DNA of 64,000 nucleotides. Source: Paenibacillus sp. SYP-B4298. GTDB lineage: Bacteria > Bacillota > Bacilli > Paenibacillales > Paenibacillaceae. Positions 30,924 through 39,158 of the stretch are shown one piece after another; the stretch's first letter is position 1; each line of letters begins with the position of its first letter. Position numbers and translations under genes: made by a program. The DNA lies in the NCBI RefSeq assembly GCF_027627475.1, contig NZ_CP115484.1, forward strand, positions 4,072,501 through 4,136,500, given 5' to 3'. The notes beneath the pieces are model-generated. The model ran no database searches and was not told the DNA's origin. It was given only the letters and a program-made list of their open reading frames with translations.

Positions 30924-31711
30924 TCGATTTCCACCTCATCGAGCCTATAGATGTTAACTAATACTAAAAAAGTGTAAAAAAGCAATAGTGGAATATGACT
31001 TTTCAGCAAAAATAGCCCCCATCCCCCATCACTTATCTCATAAGAATAAATATACCGGGCGCTTATATCTATAAGCCCAATGCCAGGGATAGCGCTCATA
31101 TTGACCAAGGACTGCGTGAATAAAAAAGTTGCCGTCATAAGAAAAGGAAATAATCGTCCCTTCCACAGAGTACAGCAGGTGCTATACACTAACCCGACCC
31201 CTAATAATCCTGCAAAATAACGGACAAACCACAATACCATCCCTTGAACAGGGGACAGAGTTGCAGCAAACGAAGTATAAGATAATTCAAGATCGCTGCT
31301 TACTTTACTCCATTCACTTGAGTAGTCCCCCCCATGCACTGCGATAGAAATCGTAGATGCAGCACCGAAAACAATAAACACGATAAGGATTGCAGTCAGA
31401 AATACGACAATGTAACGGGCAAATAACCAATGTTGCTTAGAGGTTAACCGAGCTGCAATAAATACTCCGAGAGCACCTTCTTGATATATATCTTGTACAA
31501 TCACAAGAAAGCTTGTTAGAAAGAGCAAAAAATAAACATAAGGATTGGAAAAAACGAAAAAAAACGAATCCCAATGATTAGAATGACTTGGGAGATGCGT
31601 CAAACGAATCAAGAAAAATACAGCTAGAATACTAAGCAAAGTAATTCCTAAGAATACCTTGCCACTCCATACCCGAATACAGGTTAACCAAATATAATTG
31701 CGCATGTTCAC
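30920..31711 (-). CDS. ABC-2-type permease, second of three
   Basis: A 263-aa protein with about six membrane segments (16-35, 55-75, 98-120, 158-180, 185-203 and 232-252). It begins at the stop of the first permease gene (shared base at 31711). No signature motif beyond topology and operon position. Confidence 0.65.
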   Translation of the reverse strand: MNMRNYIWLTCIRVWSGKVFLGITLLSILAVFFLIRLTHLPSHSNHWDSFFFVFSNPYVYFLLFLTSFLVIVQDIYQEGALGVFIAARLTSKQHWLFARYIVVFLTAILIVFIVFGAASTISIAVHGGDYSSEWSKVSSDLELSYTSFAATLSPVQGMVLWFVRYFAGLLGVGLVYSTCCTLWKGRLFPFLMTATFLFTQSLVNMSAIPGIGLIDISARYIYSYEISDGGWGLFLLKSHIPLLLFYTFLVLVNIYRLDEVEIE

Positions 31712-32523
31712 TACCCACTTGTAATCATTCTATGCTTATTGTACTGAACAAGCAGTATGCCTACAGCGACTAAGGACAAATTAAGAAGGATAAAATCAAC
31801 AATCGTATACGTTGTGCTACTCATAAAATTGTACATATTGGTAATCGCAAACCTCCGGATGTTTTCCATCCCTGAAATTACAAGATCATAAGTTAAATAA
31901 ACAAAAAACGGAACCGTATATGCCAATATTTTCTTATTAAAAAACATACTCAAGCCCATTGCAAATAAGCCAAAGCTTGCACCAAGAACAAAATGTAACG
32001 TCATCTGTAGTAAAATGTATATATCCGGGTTAGTGAAAAATAGAGAACTGAATAAACCAACAGGATAAAACGTGAAGCTCTCTAAAATTGTATTTTGAGC
32101 TAGCGAACTTACCCCGATATAATAGAGAAGCTCTGGAACGAACAAAGAAAGACCTCCCGAAATACAGCTAACATACATTTTACAACGATAGTATCGATTC
32201 AAGCCCCCTCGCACAATTGCCAGATAGTGATAGCCTCCGTTTTTTTCGGTAACATAGCTAGCCGTATAAGGTAACACGATCGCAAAAACAAATATAACCT
32301 GCATATAAGAAAAGCTCTCTACCCAAATATGATATTTATTGCTGCCAGTCTCCAGTATATATCGTAATCCTTCCGCAGTTAGATCTTCAGCTGTTTTATC
32401 AATAAACAGATGAGAGCTAAGCAACTGAGTATATGCGGATAAGAAAAGAAGCACGAGTGAAATTAGAATGACGAACAACATACGAAGATTATAAATCGCC
32501 TTGATTAATTCTTGTTTAAACAT
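31711..32523 (-). CDS. ABC-2-type permease, first of three
   Basis: A 270-aa protein with six membrane segments (about 16-35, 70-92, 118-138, 165-190, 195-215 and 240-262). Region after the second segment (TEKNGGYHYLAIVRGGLNRYYRCKM) looks like the coupling-helix loop. GGAGAG precedes the ATG. The block of three different-sequence permeases sharing one ATPase suggests a heteromeric exporter. Confidence 0.65.
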   Translation of the reverse strand: MFKQELIKAIYNLRMLFVILISLVLLFLSAYTQLLSSHLFIDKTAEDLTAEGLRYILETGSNKYHIWVESFSYMQVIFVFAIVLPYTASYVTEKNGGYHYLAIVRGGLNRYYRCKMYVSCISGGLSLFVPELLYYIGVSSLAQNTILESFTFYPVGLFSSLFFTNPDIYILLQMTLHFVLGASFGLFAMGLSMFFNKKILAYTVPFFVYLTYDLVISGMENIRRFAITNMYNFMSSTTYTIVDFILLNLSLVAVGILLVQYNKHRMITSG

Positions 32524-32542
32524 AGAACTCTCCTAATTAAAG

Positions 32543-32581
32543 GCACCCTGCTACTGCTATTTATTGCAGCAGCAGGGTGCG
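32543..32581. promoter_or_regulatory. Hairpin directly upstream of the ABC permease operon
   Basis: GCACCCTGCTACTGC pairs with GCAGCAGCAGGGTGC (one mismatch) around TATTTATT. It ends 20 bp before the first permease ATG. It may terminate the decayed upstream gene, or act as a 5' structure regulating the operon; the T-tract is poor. Confidence 0.5.
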
Positions 32582-32592
32582 CTTGTGAACTA

Positions 32593-32995
32593 TTAATATG
32601 AATCAGGATTCCATGAGCCTGTTACATTATATCTGTTGTAAAAGCTACCATCGTCTGTTTGAGCCTTCAAACGGTATTGTTTATTTATTGCCATTGACAA
32701 CAAGGAATTTCATCCTTACTTTTGATTCAACAGTTTTTACTTTGACCACAGGATTTTCAGCCGGAGTAAATTTGTAAGTTTTATCGCCATTCAATTAAAG
32801 TTTACCATAAATAGAATCATTTTCATATTTAATTTTAATTGAATCACGTATATTTTATGAACTAAACTTTTGCAGCTTGAAATCGGTATCTAAGCCTTTA
32901 GTTAAGTAGAACGGAAATCCAATGCACCAGTTCCCATCTCCACCTATCCTCCCGCGCAACACGTAAAAAACTGGAGCAAGAATAAAGAAATGCAT
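32593..32995 (-). pseudogene. Decayed gene upstream of the ABC block
   Basis: One frame carries GDGNWCIGFPFYLTKGLDTD, an in-frame TAA, NIRDSIKIKYENDSIYGKL, another TAA, then LNGDKTYKFTPAENPVVKV and KVRMKFLVVNGN. A 4-bp insertion (TAAA duplicated) then shifts the frame to KQYRLKAQTDDGSFYNRYNV and TGSWNPDSY before the stop. The pieces join into one plausible ~125-residue beta-rich protein, so it is a pseudogene rather than noise. Family unknown. It has the same strand and AT-richness as the exporter genes, so it probably encoded a partner of the exporter. Confidence 0.55.
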
Positions 32996-33025
32996 ATTGT
33001 GAGCGCGGGATGCTATTCCTCATAA

Positions 33026-33039
33026 TTAAAGCGTATACA
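33026..33039. promoter_or_regulatory. cre-like site upstream of the AraC-type regulator
   Basis: TTAAAGCGTATACA matches 12 of 14 positions of the CcpA site consensus TGWAARCGYTWWCW. It lies 39 bp before the start of the pseudo-receiver regulator gene. Confidence 0.35.
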
Positions 33040-33077
33040 TTTCTTTAGATTCCTTTGGAAACGGGGGGTTTTAGAAC

Positions 33078-33845
33078 ATGCTTAACGTGCTGCTTGTCGA
33101 TCCTAACCATCGCACGAGAATTCGCCTGGAGCAGATGCTGGATTGGAAGCGTTGGGGGTTTTGTGTGGATGGGTCGCTGGAGGATTATGCGAAGGCCGAT
33201 GCCCTGATCAAGCAACAGCCATTTTCATTGATCCTGATCCATATTCAGCCCAATTATAGCGCTAGCCTGCAATTATGCCAGCACATTCGCCAGTACAGCC
33301 ACATGCCGATTGTTCTTGTAGGAGAGACCGCCGACCACCGGCTGCTGTACAGAGCACTCGCGTACCAGATCGGCCATTGTGTGTCCTCTCCGCTGGATAA
33401 GGACAAGCTAACCTCCACCCTGCTAAGGCTGAAGAGCGACCTGGCTGCCGGCGAAGCTTCCAATACCCAGCAACCATCGCAGCACATACACCAGATGGAA
33501 TTCCGCAAGCCCTCATCCAACGAGATTATCACCATCATCAAATCCTATGTACAACTGGAGATGCATCGTAATGTCACCTTGAAGAGCATATCCAGCCTGC
33601 TTCATTTTAATAGCGCTTACTTAGGTCAGTTATTTAAGCAGCATGAGAATATGAGCTTCAACGACTATCTGCTTCAGCAGCGAATGGAGCATGCTAAGCT
33701 CCTGCTAGCCAAGACCAATCTGCGCATCTATCAGATCGCCAACAAGGTCGGCTATACCGAGATGGACTGGTTCTATAAAAAGTTCAAGGAATATACCGGC
33801 GCCAGCGCCAATGAATACCGTAAGCAGGTCTCAGATTCGGCGTAA
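33078..33845 (+). CDS. AraC-type regulator with degenerate receiver domain
   Basis: A 255-aa protein with an N-terminal receiver-like fold (about 1-120) and a C-terminal AraC DNA-binding domain (about 150-250; ISSLLHFNSAYLGQLFKQ, then IANKVGYTEMDWFYKKFKE). The receiver lacks key residues: only one acidic residue where two or three are usual (VDPNHRT), a His where the phospho-accepting Asp belongs (LILIHIQPN), and no K-P motif (SSPLDKDK). It therefore cannot be controlled by ordinary phosphorylation. It converges with the yesN-like gene; no own kinase is adjacent. Confidence 0.8.
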   Translation: MLNVLLVDPNHRTRIRLEQMLDWKRWGFCVDGSLEDYAKADALIKQQPFSLILIHIQPNYSASLQLCQHIRQYSHMPIVLVGETADHRLLYRALAYQIGHCVSSPLDKDKLTSTLLRLKSDLAAGEASNTQQPSQHIHQMEFRKPSSNEIITIIKSYVQLEMHRNVTLKSISSLLHFNSAYLGQLFKQHENMSFNDYLLQQRMEHAKLLLAKTNLRIYQIANKVGYTEMDWFYKKFKEYTGASANEYRKQVSDSA

Positions 33846-33862
33846 GGGACCGCCAGATCAGA

Positions 33863-35488
33863 TCAGGTCAGGCTGTCCCGATACTCCTGCGGAGTCATCC
33901 CGGTCACTTTCTTGAAGAATCTTGTGAAGGAATGCGCCGCCTCATAGCCGACCCTCAATGCCACATCGCGAACCTTGAACTCCGGCTCCCGAAGCAGCTC
34001 CTTCGCTTTTCTGATCCGGCATTTGTCGATATATTCGGACAGGTTAACCCCGCGTTCCTGCTTGAAGAGACGTGACAGGTACGAGGGGTTGAAATAATGG
34101 ATTTCGGCCAGCTTGACGAGCGACAGCTCCTCGCACAGATGGCTCTCGATGTAATGGCAGATTCGGTCAATGACCAGCTCTGTCCGGTCGCGCGCTTCCA
34201 GCTTCTTCAGGCCAAACAGCGCCTTGGCAATCTGCCGCAGATAGCTGAAGCCCTCTCTCATCGAGGCGTGATCGTCCAGACGCATCAGCTTGCCAACCTC
34301 GCTAATCTTCTGGTAATGCCCCAGCCGATTAATATGAGAGAACAGCAGGAGCGCGGCGGCATAATAGCCCTCTACTGCCATCTGTACATTGTCTCCACGA
34401 TGCAGTACATACTGCTCCAGTTGTTCCAGCCCTTCTATAAACTCCTGCTCTCGCCCTCCCTCCAGGTGGGCTTCGAGCTGTGAGGCCCGGTAGCTTAGCA
34501 TCTGCCCTTCTCTGCCACTCGCCACTTCCTCGGCTTCCACCCGATCCTTGACGATGACGGGAATCCCGTCCCCCAGCTTCATCTGCTGCAGCTTGCGTAA
34601 CCGCTCATACTGCTCGGTAATGCTGCTCCAGCGGCAGGGACTGCCGCTAAGTGTGAAGGAGATGCGGAGCGCCTGCGAATGGAAGCAAGCCTCCTGTACC
34701 ATCTCCAGTGTTCCCTCCAGATAGGGAATCAGATGCCCGCCCAGCTTATCCTCCACATGGGCAGCCGGCTGCACGAACCAGATCAGGTCGCCGTGCTTGT
34801 CCACGATCCCTAGGCTCAGCGTCTGTTCTTTCATATAAGAGTCCCAGATCAGCCTGACCGAGCGGAGCCGCTCGCTCTGTTCAATGTAGGAGAGGCCATG
34901 GGGGGAGGCCAGCCGCCCGAGGGCAAGGGCTACCGGCGCTTGCGGGTTGAAGGCAATGTTCAGATGAGCAAAGTCATGACCGAGCAGCGTGTCGGTAGCT
35001 GCGAGCGTATCGCTCTCTTGCAGCATCTGCCGGAAATATTCTCCCTGCGCCAGCAGCTCCAGCGCTTCAAGACGCTCCTTGGACTGATCCAGCCGCTGCC
35101 TGATCTGCCGGGAATGATCCAGCTCATCGATAACCTCCTGCACAGTATCCGTTACCTTAGAGTAACCCTCCGTCTTGAGCAGGTAGCGGACGCTGGGCAT
35201 CTGGATCGCCTGATAAGCATAGTGGAACTCGCTGTAGCCTGTCAGGAAAATAATCCGGCATCTCGGCCAATAGGCGCGAATCTCCTCACTCAGCTCCAGC
35301 CCGCTCATACCAGGCATACGAATATCGGTCAGAATAATATCAATGCGGGTACGCGCCAGCCAGTCGAGCGCCTCCTTAGCAGAGTAGGCCCGGCACACAT
35401 CCAGCTTGCCTGCCATCATCTGCTGAAACACCTCGTATAAACTGTCCGTAATTATTTCCTCGTCATCCACAATGAGCAGCCTATACAT
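33863..35488 (-). CDS. yesN: YesN-type response regulator
   Basis: A 541-aa regulator. The receiver (1-120) has the DDEE acidic pocket, phospho-accepting Asp in ILTDIRMPG and Lys in YLLKTEGYS. A middle ligand/dimer region follows and an AraC DNA-binding domain (about 435-540, LAEIHYFNPSYLSRLFKQE). It pairs with the YesM-like kinase whose gene overlaps it by 8 bp. It probably activates the downstream-oriented carbohydrate genes on the same strand or a neighbouring cluster. Confidence 0.9.
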   Translation of the reverse strand: MYRLLIVDDEEIITDSLYEVFQQMMAGKLDVCRAYSAKEALDWLARTRIDIILTDIRMPGMSGLELSEEIRAYWPRCRIIFLTGYSEFHYAYQAIQMPSVRYLLKTEGYSKVTDTVQEVIDELDHSRQIRQRLDQSKERLEALELLAQGEYFRQMLQESDTLAATDTLLGHDFAHLNIAFNPQAPVALALGRLASPHGLSYIEQSERLRSVRLIWDSYMKEQTLSLGIVDKHGDLIWFVQPAAHVEDKLGGHLIPYLEGTLEMVQEACFHSQALRISFTLSGSPCRWSSITEQYERLRKLQQMKLGDGIPVIVKDRVEAEEVASGREGQMLSYRASQLEAHLEGGREQEFIEGLEQLEQYVLHRGDNVQMAVEGYYAAALLLFSHINRLGHYQKISEVGKLMRLDDHASMREGFSYLRQIAKALFGLKKLEARDRTELVIDRICHYIESHLCEELSLVKLAEIHYFNPSYLSRLFKQERGVNLSEYIDKCRIRKAKELLREPEFKVRDVALRVGYEAAHSFTRFFKKVTGMTPQEYRDSLT

Positions 35489-37226
35489 CCTTCGTTCCCC
35501 CCTGTAACTGAATTACAATATCAACCCTCAGACCATTCAGACGGCTTCTCGACAGCCACAAGCCGCTGCCCTCGGCGTAGCATAGCTGCAGGCGGCGGTG
35601 AATATTAATCATGCCCGTCATCTCATCCGGCAGATCGGGATAGAGCAGCAGCTTCTGCAGCCGCTCAAGCTCCTCAACGCTAAACTCGCCGCTGTTCTCG
35701 ACGGTTATGCGCATGCTGGTGGAATCCTGTCCGAAGGTGATCATCAGTTGTCCTTGCTCCGTCGCCTTCTCCAGACTATGCTCATAGGCATTCTCTATGA
35801 TCGGCTGCAATATGAGACGCGGGACACGTATAGATGCCAACTCAGAGGGCACTTCATCAAATTGCACACGAATGCGGCGCGAGAACCGGAGCTTCTGAAT
35901 TTCTGTATACATGCGGGAGTGATGAACCTCCTCCTGCAGCGTCACAAAGTCTTCCCCATTGCGGGTAATGAAGCGAAAGTATTCGCCTAGCATCTCGGTA
36001 AACTGCTCGATCCGCTCCAGATCCCCGGTCTTGCTCAACGAGTTGAGAATAAAGAAGCTGTTATACAGAAAATGCGGATTAATCTGCGACTGCAACTGCT
36101 TCAGCTCTGCCTTCTGCATCATCATCTTCTGCTTGAAATCTTGCTCAATCAGACTGTTCAGCTTGCGAAGCATATGATTAAAGCGGTGGAACAGATAGCC
36201 GAACTCATCCTTCTGCTCATGCTGAATTGGAATATCCAGCGTTCCTCCCTCCATCCGGCGAAAGCCCTGGACGAGCAGCAGCAACGGTTTATGGATATAC
36301 TTGTAGGTTGAATAAGAAAAGATAATAACGGCGGCCAGTGAAGCAACCGCGAACAGCCAGGCCCAACTGTAGAACTTGTTAAGCGGTCGCTTCACCGTCG
36401 CCTCAGGCAAATACGTCACAACCGACAATCCCAGCTTCTCCGAATAGGCCTGATCCAGATGATAGTGTTCGCCATTGATCTGCAACGCTTCTGGCTGCTC
36501 TCCCAAGGACATGAGCTCACTCGCATAGCCCTCATAGATCGGAGCCGCCTTCTCATCGCTCAATAGCACGAAGCCCGTCGATTGCGATAACAGGAAGGAC
36601 TGGCTCTCCGGGTAGAGCTGGAACTGCTGCAGCGAATGCCTGAGCTTCTCCCGATCCAGCTCGATCTGGACGACGAACAAGGGCTTCTCCTCCTTGCTGG
36701 CGCTGAGTCTGACTGCACTGAGATGCAACGTATTGCCCTCCCAGATCAGCCGCTGATCCTCAGCAGCGGTAACCTTGCGGAAATGCTCATATTGCGCCGC
36801 ATTGAATGCACCCACACCATGTAAAGCGGACACCGTTTTATGTGCACTCCGAACATGCACATAGACATTTTTGATAAATGCGCTGCTATTCTTGAAGGAG
36901 GTCAGCCGCTGCCGAATATGGTTCAGGCCAGAACGTCGTTCCACATTGCTCATCATCTCCCATGTTACAGCCAGCCTCGTCAGCTCATTATCCTCCAGGA
37001 TATCGTATTGCTGAAGCTCCATCCATTCCATTTCCCGGCTTAAATCCTCCAGATAATAGGCCAGTTGAGTCGTTGTAGCCCGCGATAAATCTTGACTGGC
37101 ATTATGATAGCTCCAGTTATAGAGATACAGACCCAGCGCAATGATCGGCATAATCACGATCAGATATATTAACGCGAGTCGGACAAATATCGTGTTGCCC
37201 ATAGACACTGCGGGAGTCTTAAACAA
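35481..37226 (-). CDS. yesM: YesM-type sensor histidine kinase
   Basis: A 581-aa kinase with an N-terminal membrane helix (about 15-35), an extracytoplasmic sensor domain (to about 280), a second membrane helix (about 285-305), HAMP, His_kinase domain with the phospho-His in QINPHFLYN, and a HATPase domain ending at LQGGTKDV. A TTG at 37226 with GGAGGTGA a few bases upstream is the best start; an ATG at 37262 is also open. It overlaps yesN. Confidence 0.9.
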   Translation of the reverse strand: MFKTPAVSMGNTIFVRLALIYLIVIMPIIALGLYLYNWSYHNASQDLSRATTTQLAYYLEDLSREMEWMELQQYDILEDNELTRLAVTWEMMSNVERRSGLNHIRQRLTSFKNSSAFIKNVYVHVRSAHKTVSALHGVGAFNAAQYEHFRKVTAAEDQRLIWEGNTLHLSAVRLSASKEEKPLFVVQIELDREKLRHSLQQFQLYPESQSFLLSQSTGFVLLSDEKAAPIYEGYASELMSLGEQPEALQINGEHYHLDQAYSEKLGLSVVTYLPEATVKRPLNKFYSWAWLFAVASLAAVIIFSYSTYKYIHKPLLLLVQGFRRMEGGTLDIPIQHEQKDEFGYLFHRFNHMLRKLNSLIEQDFKQKMMMQKAELKQLQSQINPHFLYNSFFILNSLSKTGDLERIEQFTEMLGEYFRFITRNGEDFVTLQEEVHHSRMYTEIQKLRFSRRIRVQFDEVPSELASIRVPRLILQPIIENAYEHSLEKATEQGQLMITFGQDSTSMRITVENSGEFSVEELERLQKLLLYPDLPDEMTGMINIHRRLQLCYAEGSGLWLSRSRLNGLRVDIVIQLQGGTKDV

Positions 37227-37295
37227 TAGGTCACCTCCATGCTTCAAGCTATCATTGGCCATACGCCTGTTGCAGCATCTGGATGATGAATAAGG

Positions 37296-38987
37296 CTATG
37301 ACCGCTTATTTCCCTCATACCACTGATTGACTTCTCTGGTCATCCTTTCTCCGCCCAAATTATTCCATTCTTCTACAAACTGGTCGAACTCCTCGATCGG
37401 ATCGCCCAGTATAATGTTAATGTAGGCTTCATGCTGTAGATTGCTCAGCATCTCCTGCCGCTCGATCATCGCCTCTGTGATCGGCCCCGCATAGAGGTCA
37501 TACAGCAGTTGACCATTCTGCTCGTATTGATCCAATATGGAAAATGCCCCGCCGGGACCATAGGTACGCTCCCATCCCCAACCGGTGCTGCTGACTCCCC
37601 TGCTTGAGTAATACTGATCCAATTTGTTCTGAATCGCCCGGGCCTCGCCATTTAGGTTGTTGTTATCCCCTGAACGACGATACTGCTCCAGCTCCAGATA
37701 AGCCGTCAGATTTTTCTTCGGCGGGTATGGCGTAACCGGGGACAACTGCCATGCGGGATAGGGGGTACTGTAATAGGTATCGTATTCCGCCGTCTTGCCC
37801 CAATTTTTCTCCAGATGCAAGTTGAACAGCTTCACGATCGCTTCGGGATGTGGATAGTCCTTTTTCACCGCATAAAAATGTCCTGTCTGCTGCATCAGAG
37901 GAATTTTGGGCGCTTCTCCGCTTACAGACACGATCGGATACGCTCTCCAATCGGCCTGCGGGTCTGCTTCCCGACTAGGCTGAACAAAGAACGAACCCCA
38001 CTGTTCACCATACATCATGCCAATCTTGCCCTGGGCGATGAGAGACTTCGCTTTATTGCCATCCTTCCACGCAAATTCAGGGTCTAGCTGCTCCTGACGG
38101 TACATGGCCTGCAGAGCCAGTAGCGCCTGCTTGACTTCAGGCTGAATGCCGCCGAAGACCAGTCTCCCGTTGCCATCCTCTACCCATATATTCGGATAAG
38201 CGCCATACCCCGCCATAAACCCTTTTATACCGACCACCGGAGACCACAGATAGTCGGCTAACGCCAGTCCATAGCTGTCATGAAGACCGTTATGATCGGG
38301 ATCTCTTTCTGTAAACGCTTTCGAGATCATCAACACATCCTCCATCGTTTGGGGAGGCTTCAGTCCGAACTTGGTTAACCAATCCGAACGAATCCACAGA
38401 AACATCGCTCCTTCAATTGACGATACGGTCTCTGGAATCCCCATCAGCTTGCCATCCATCGTAGCCGCGTCGAACGGGAAGCTGCCCTCCTCTAGTAAGA
38501 TACGCTTCGTTAGCGGTGTCGCATAGGTATCATAGACCTCTGACAAATCCTGAATCAAGCCCGCATTGGAGAGCTGTCTCAACTGCTCCGCATTGACCCG
38601 GATGACATCCGGTAATTGACCCGAAGCCATGGAGACGCCGAATTTCTGCCTGTACATGCTGCCCGCGGCCGTCCAATCATAGGTGATGCGGATGCCCAGC
38701 ACCTCCTCATAGAGCCGGGTCCAGCGATTCTGCTCTAACGTCTCGCCTGGCAGATGACGGAGCAGCTCCTCCAGATCCTCGCCCGTCTCCCTTACCATCG
38801 TGAGCTCTATAGGCGGGTTATGCTTGCTTAAGCCAATCTCGGGATAAAATGAGACGCTATGCTGGGAGAGGGAGGGGTCGGAGTCGGCCAGATTACCTCC
38901 CTCCTGACTATCACACTCCAGCAGCACGACGGTCAGCATGGAGGAAATAAGGGTAAGCTTTAGCATGACAGATATGGATCTCCGCAC
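37296..38987 (-). CDS. Extracellular solute-binding lipoprotein without adjacent permeases
   Basis: A 563-aa LplA-like binding protein: signal peptide with lipobox LLEC near residue 25 (Glu before Cys is unusual), then the two-lobed family 1 binding fold, with AMFLWIRSDWLTKFGL and calcium-like DRDPDHNGLHDSYGL as in the group. Oligosaccharide binding is likely. Starts with GTG 38987 (GAGGAGG upstream). It lies 33-70 bp from yesM on the same strand, suggesting a sensing role with YesMN, since no permease gene is nearby. Confidence 0.8.
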   Translation of the reverse strand: MRRSISVMLKLTLISSMLTVVLLECDSQEGGNLADSDPSLSQHSVSFYPEIGLSKHNPPIELTMVRETGEDLEELLRHLPGETLEQNRWTRLYEEVLGIRITYDWTAAGSMYRQKFGVSMASGQLPDVIRVNAEQLRQLSNAGLIQDLSEVYDTYATPLTKRILLEEGSFPFDAATMDGKLMGIPETVSSIEGAMFLWIRSDWLTKFGLKPPQTMEDVLMISKAFTERDPDHNGLHDSYGLALADYLWSPVVGIKGFMAGYGAYPNIWVEDGNGRLVFGGIQPEVKQALLALQAMYRQEQLDPEFAWKDGNKAKSLIAQGKIGMMYGEQWGSFFVQPSREADPQADWRAYPIVSVSGEAPKIPLMQQTGHFYAVKKDYPHPEAIVKLFNLHLEKNWGKTAEYDTYYSTPYPAWQLSPVTPYPPKKNLTAYLELEQYRRSGDNNNLNGEARAIQNKLDQYYSSRGVSSTGWGWERTYGPGGAFSILDQYEQNGQLLYDLYAGPITEAMIERQEMLSNLQHEAYINIILGDPIEEFDQFVEEWNNLGGERMTREVNQWYEGNKRS

Positions 38988-39103
38988 AGTTCAACCTCCT
39001 CTTTTCAGTCTGGATTTATCCCTATTATCCTCATAGTGTTCTGGAAAATCAATAAAGTTCTCACGGTTTGCCCCAGATGCTGCAAGCGATACGCATACAG
39101 CAG

Positions 39104-39130
39104 AAAGAGCCGGTCCTTGACCGGCCCTTT
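39104..39130 (-). terminator. Terminator of the GH43 multimodular gene
   Basis: On the minus strand GCCGGTC-AAG-GACCGGC with flanking AAAG/CTTT forms an 11-bp hairpin followed by TCTTTCTG. It lies 29 bp after the stop. Confidence 0.65.
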
Positions 39131-39158
39131 CCATTTATACCTTGACGTGGGGCTGCAT

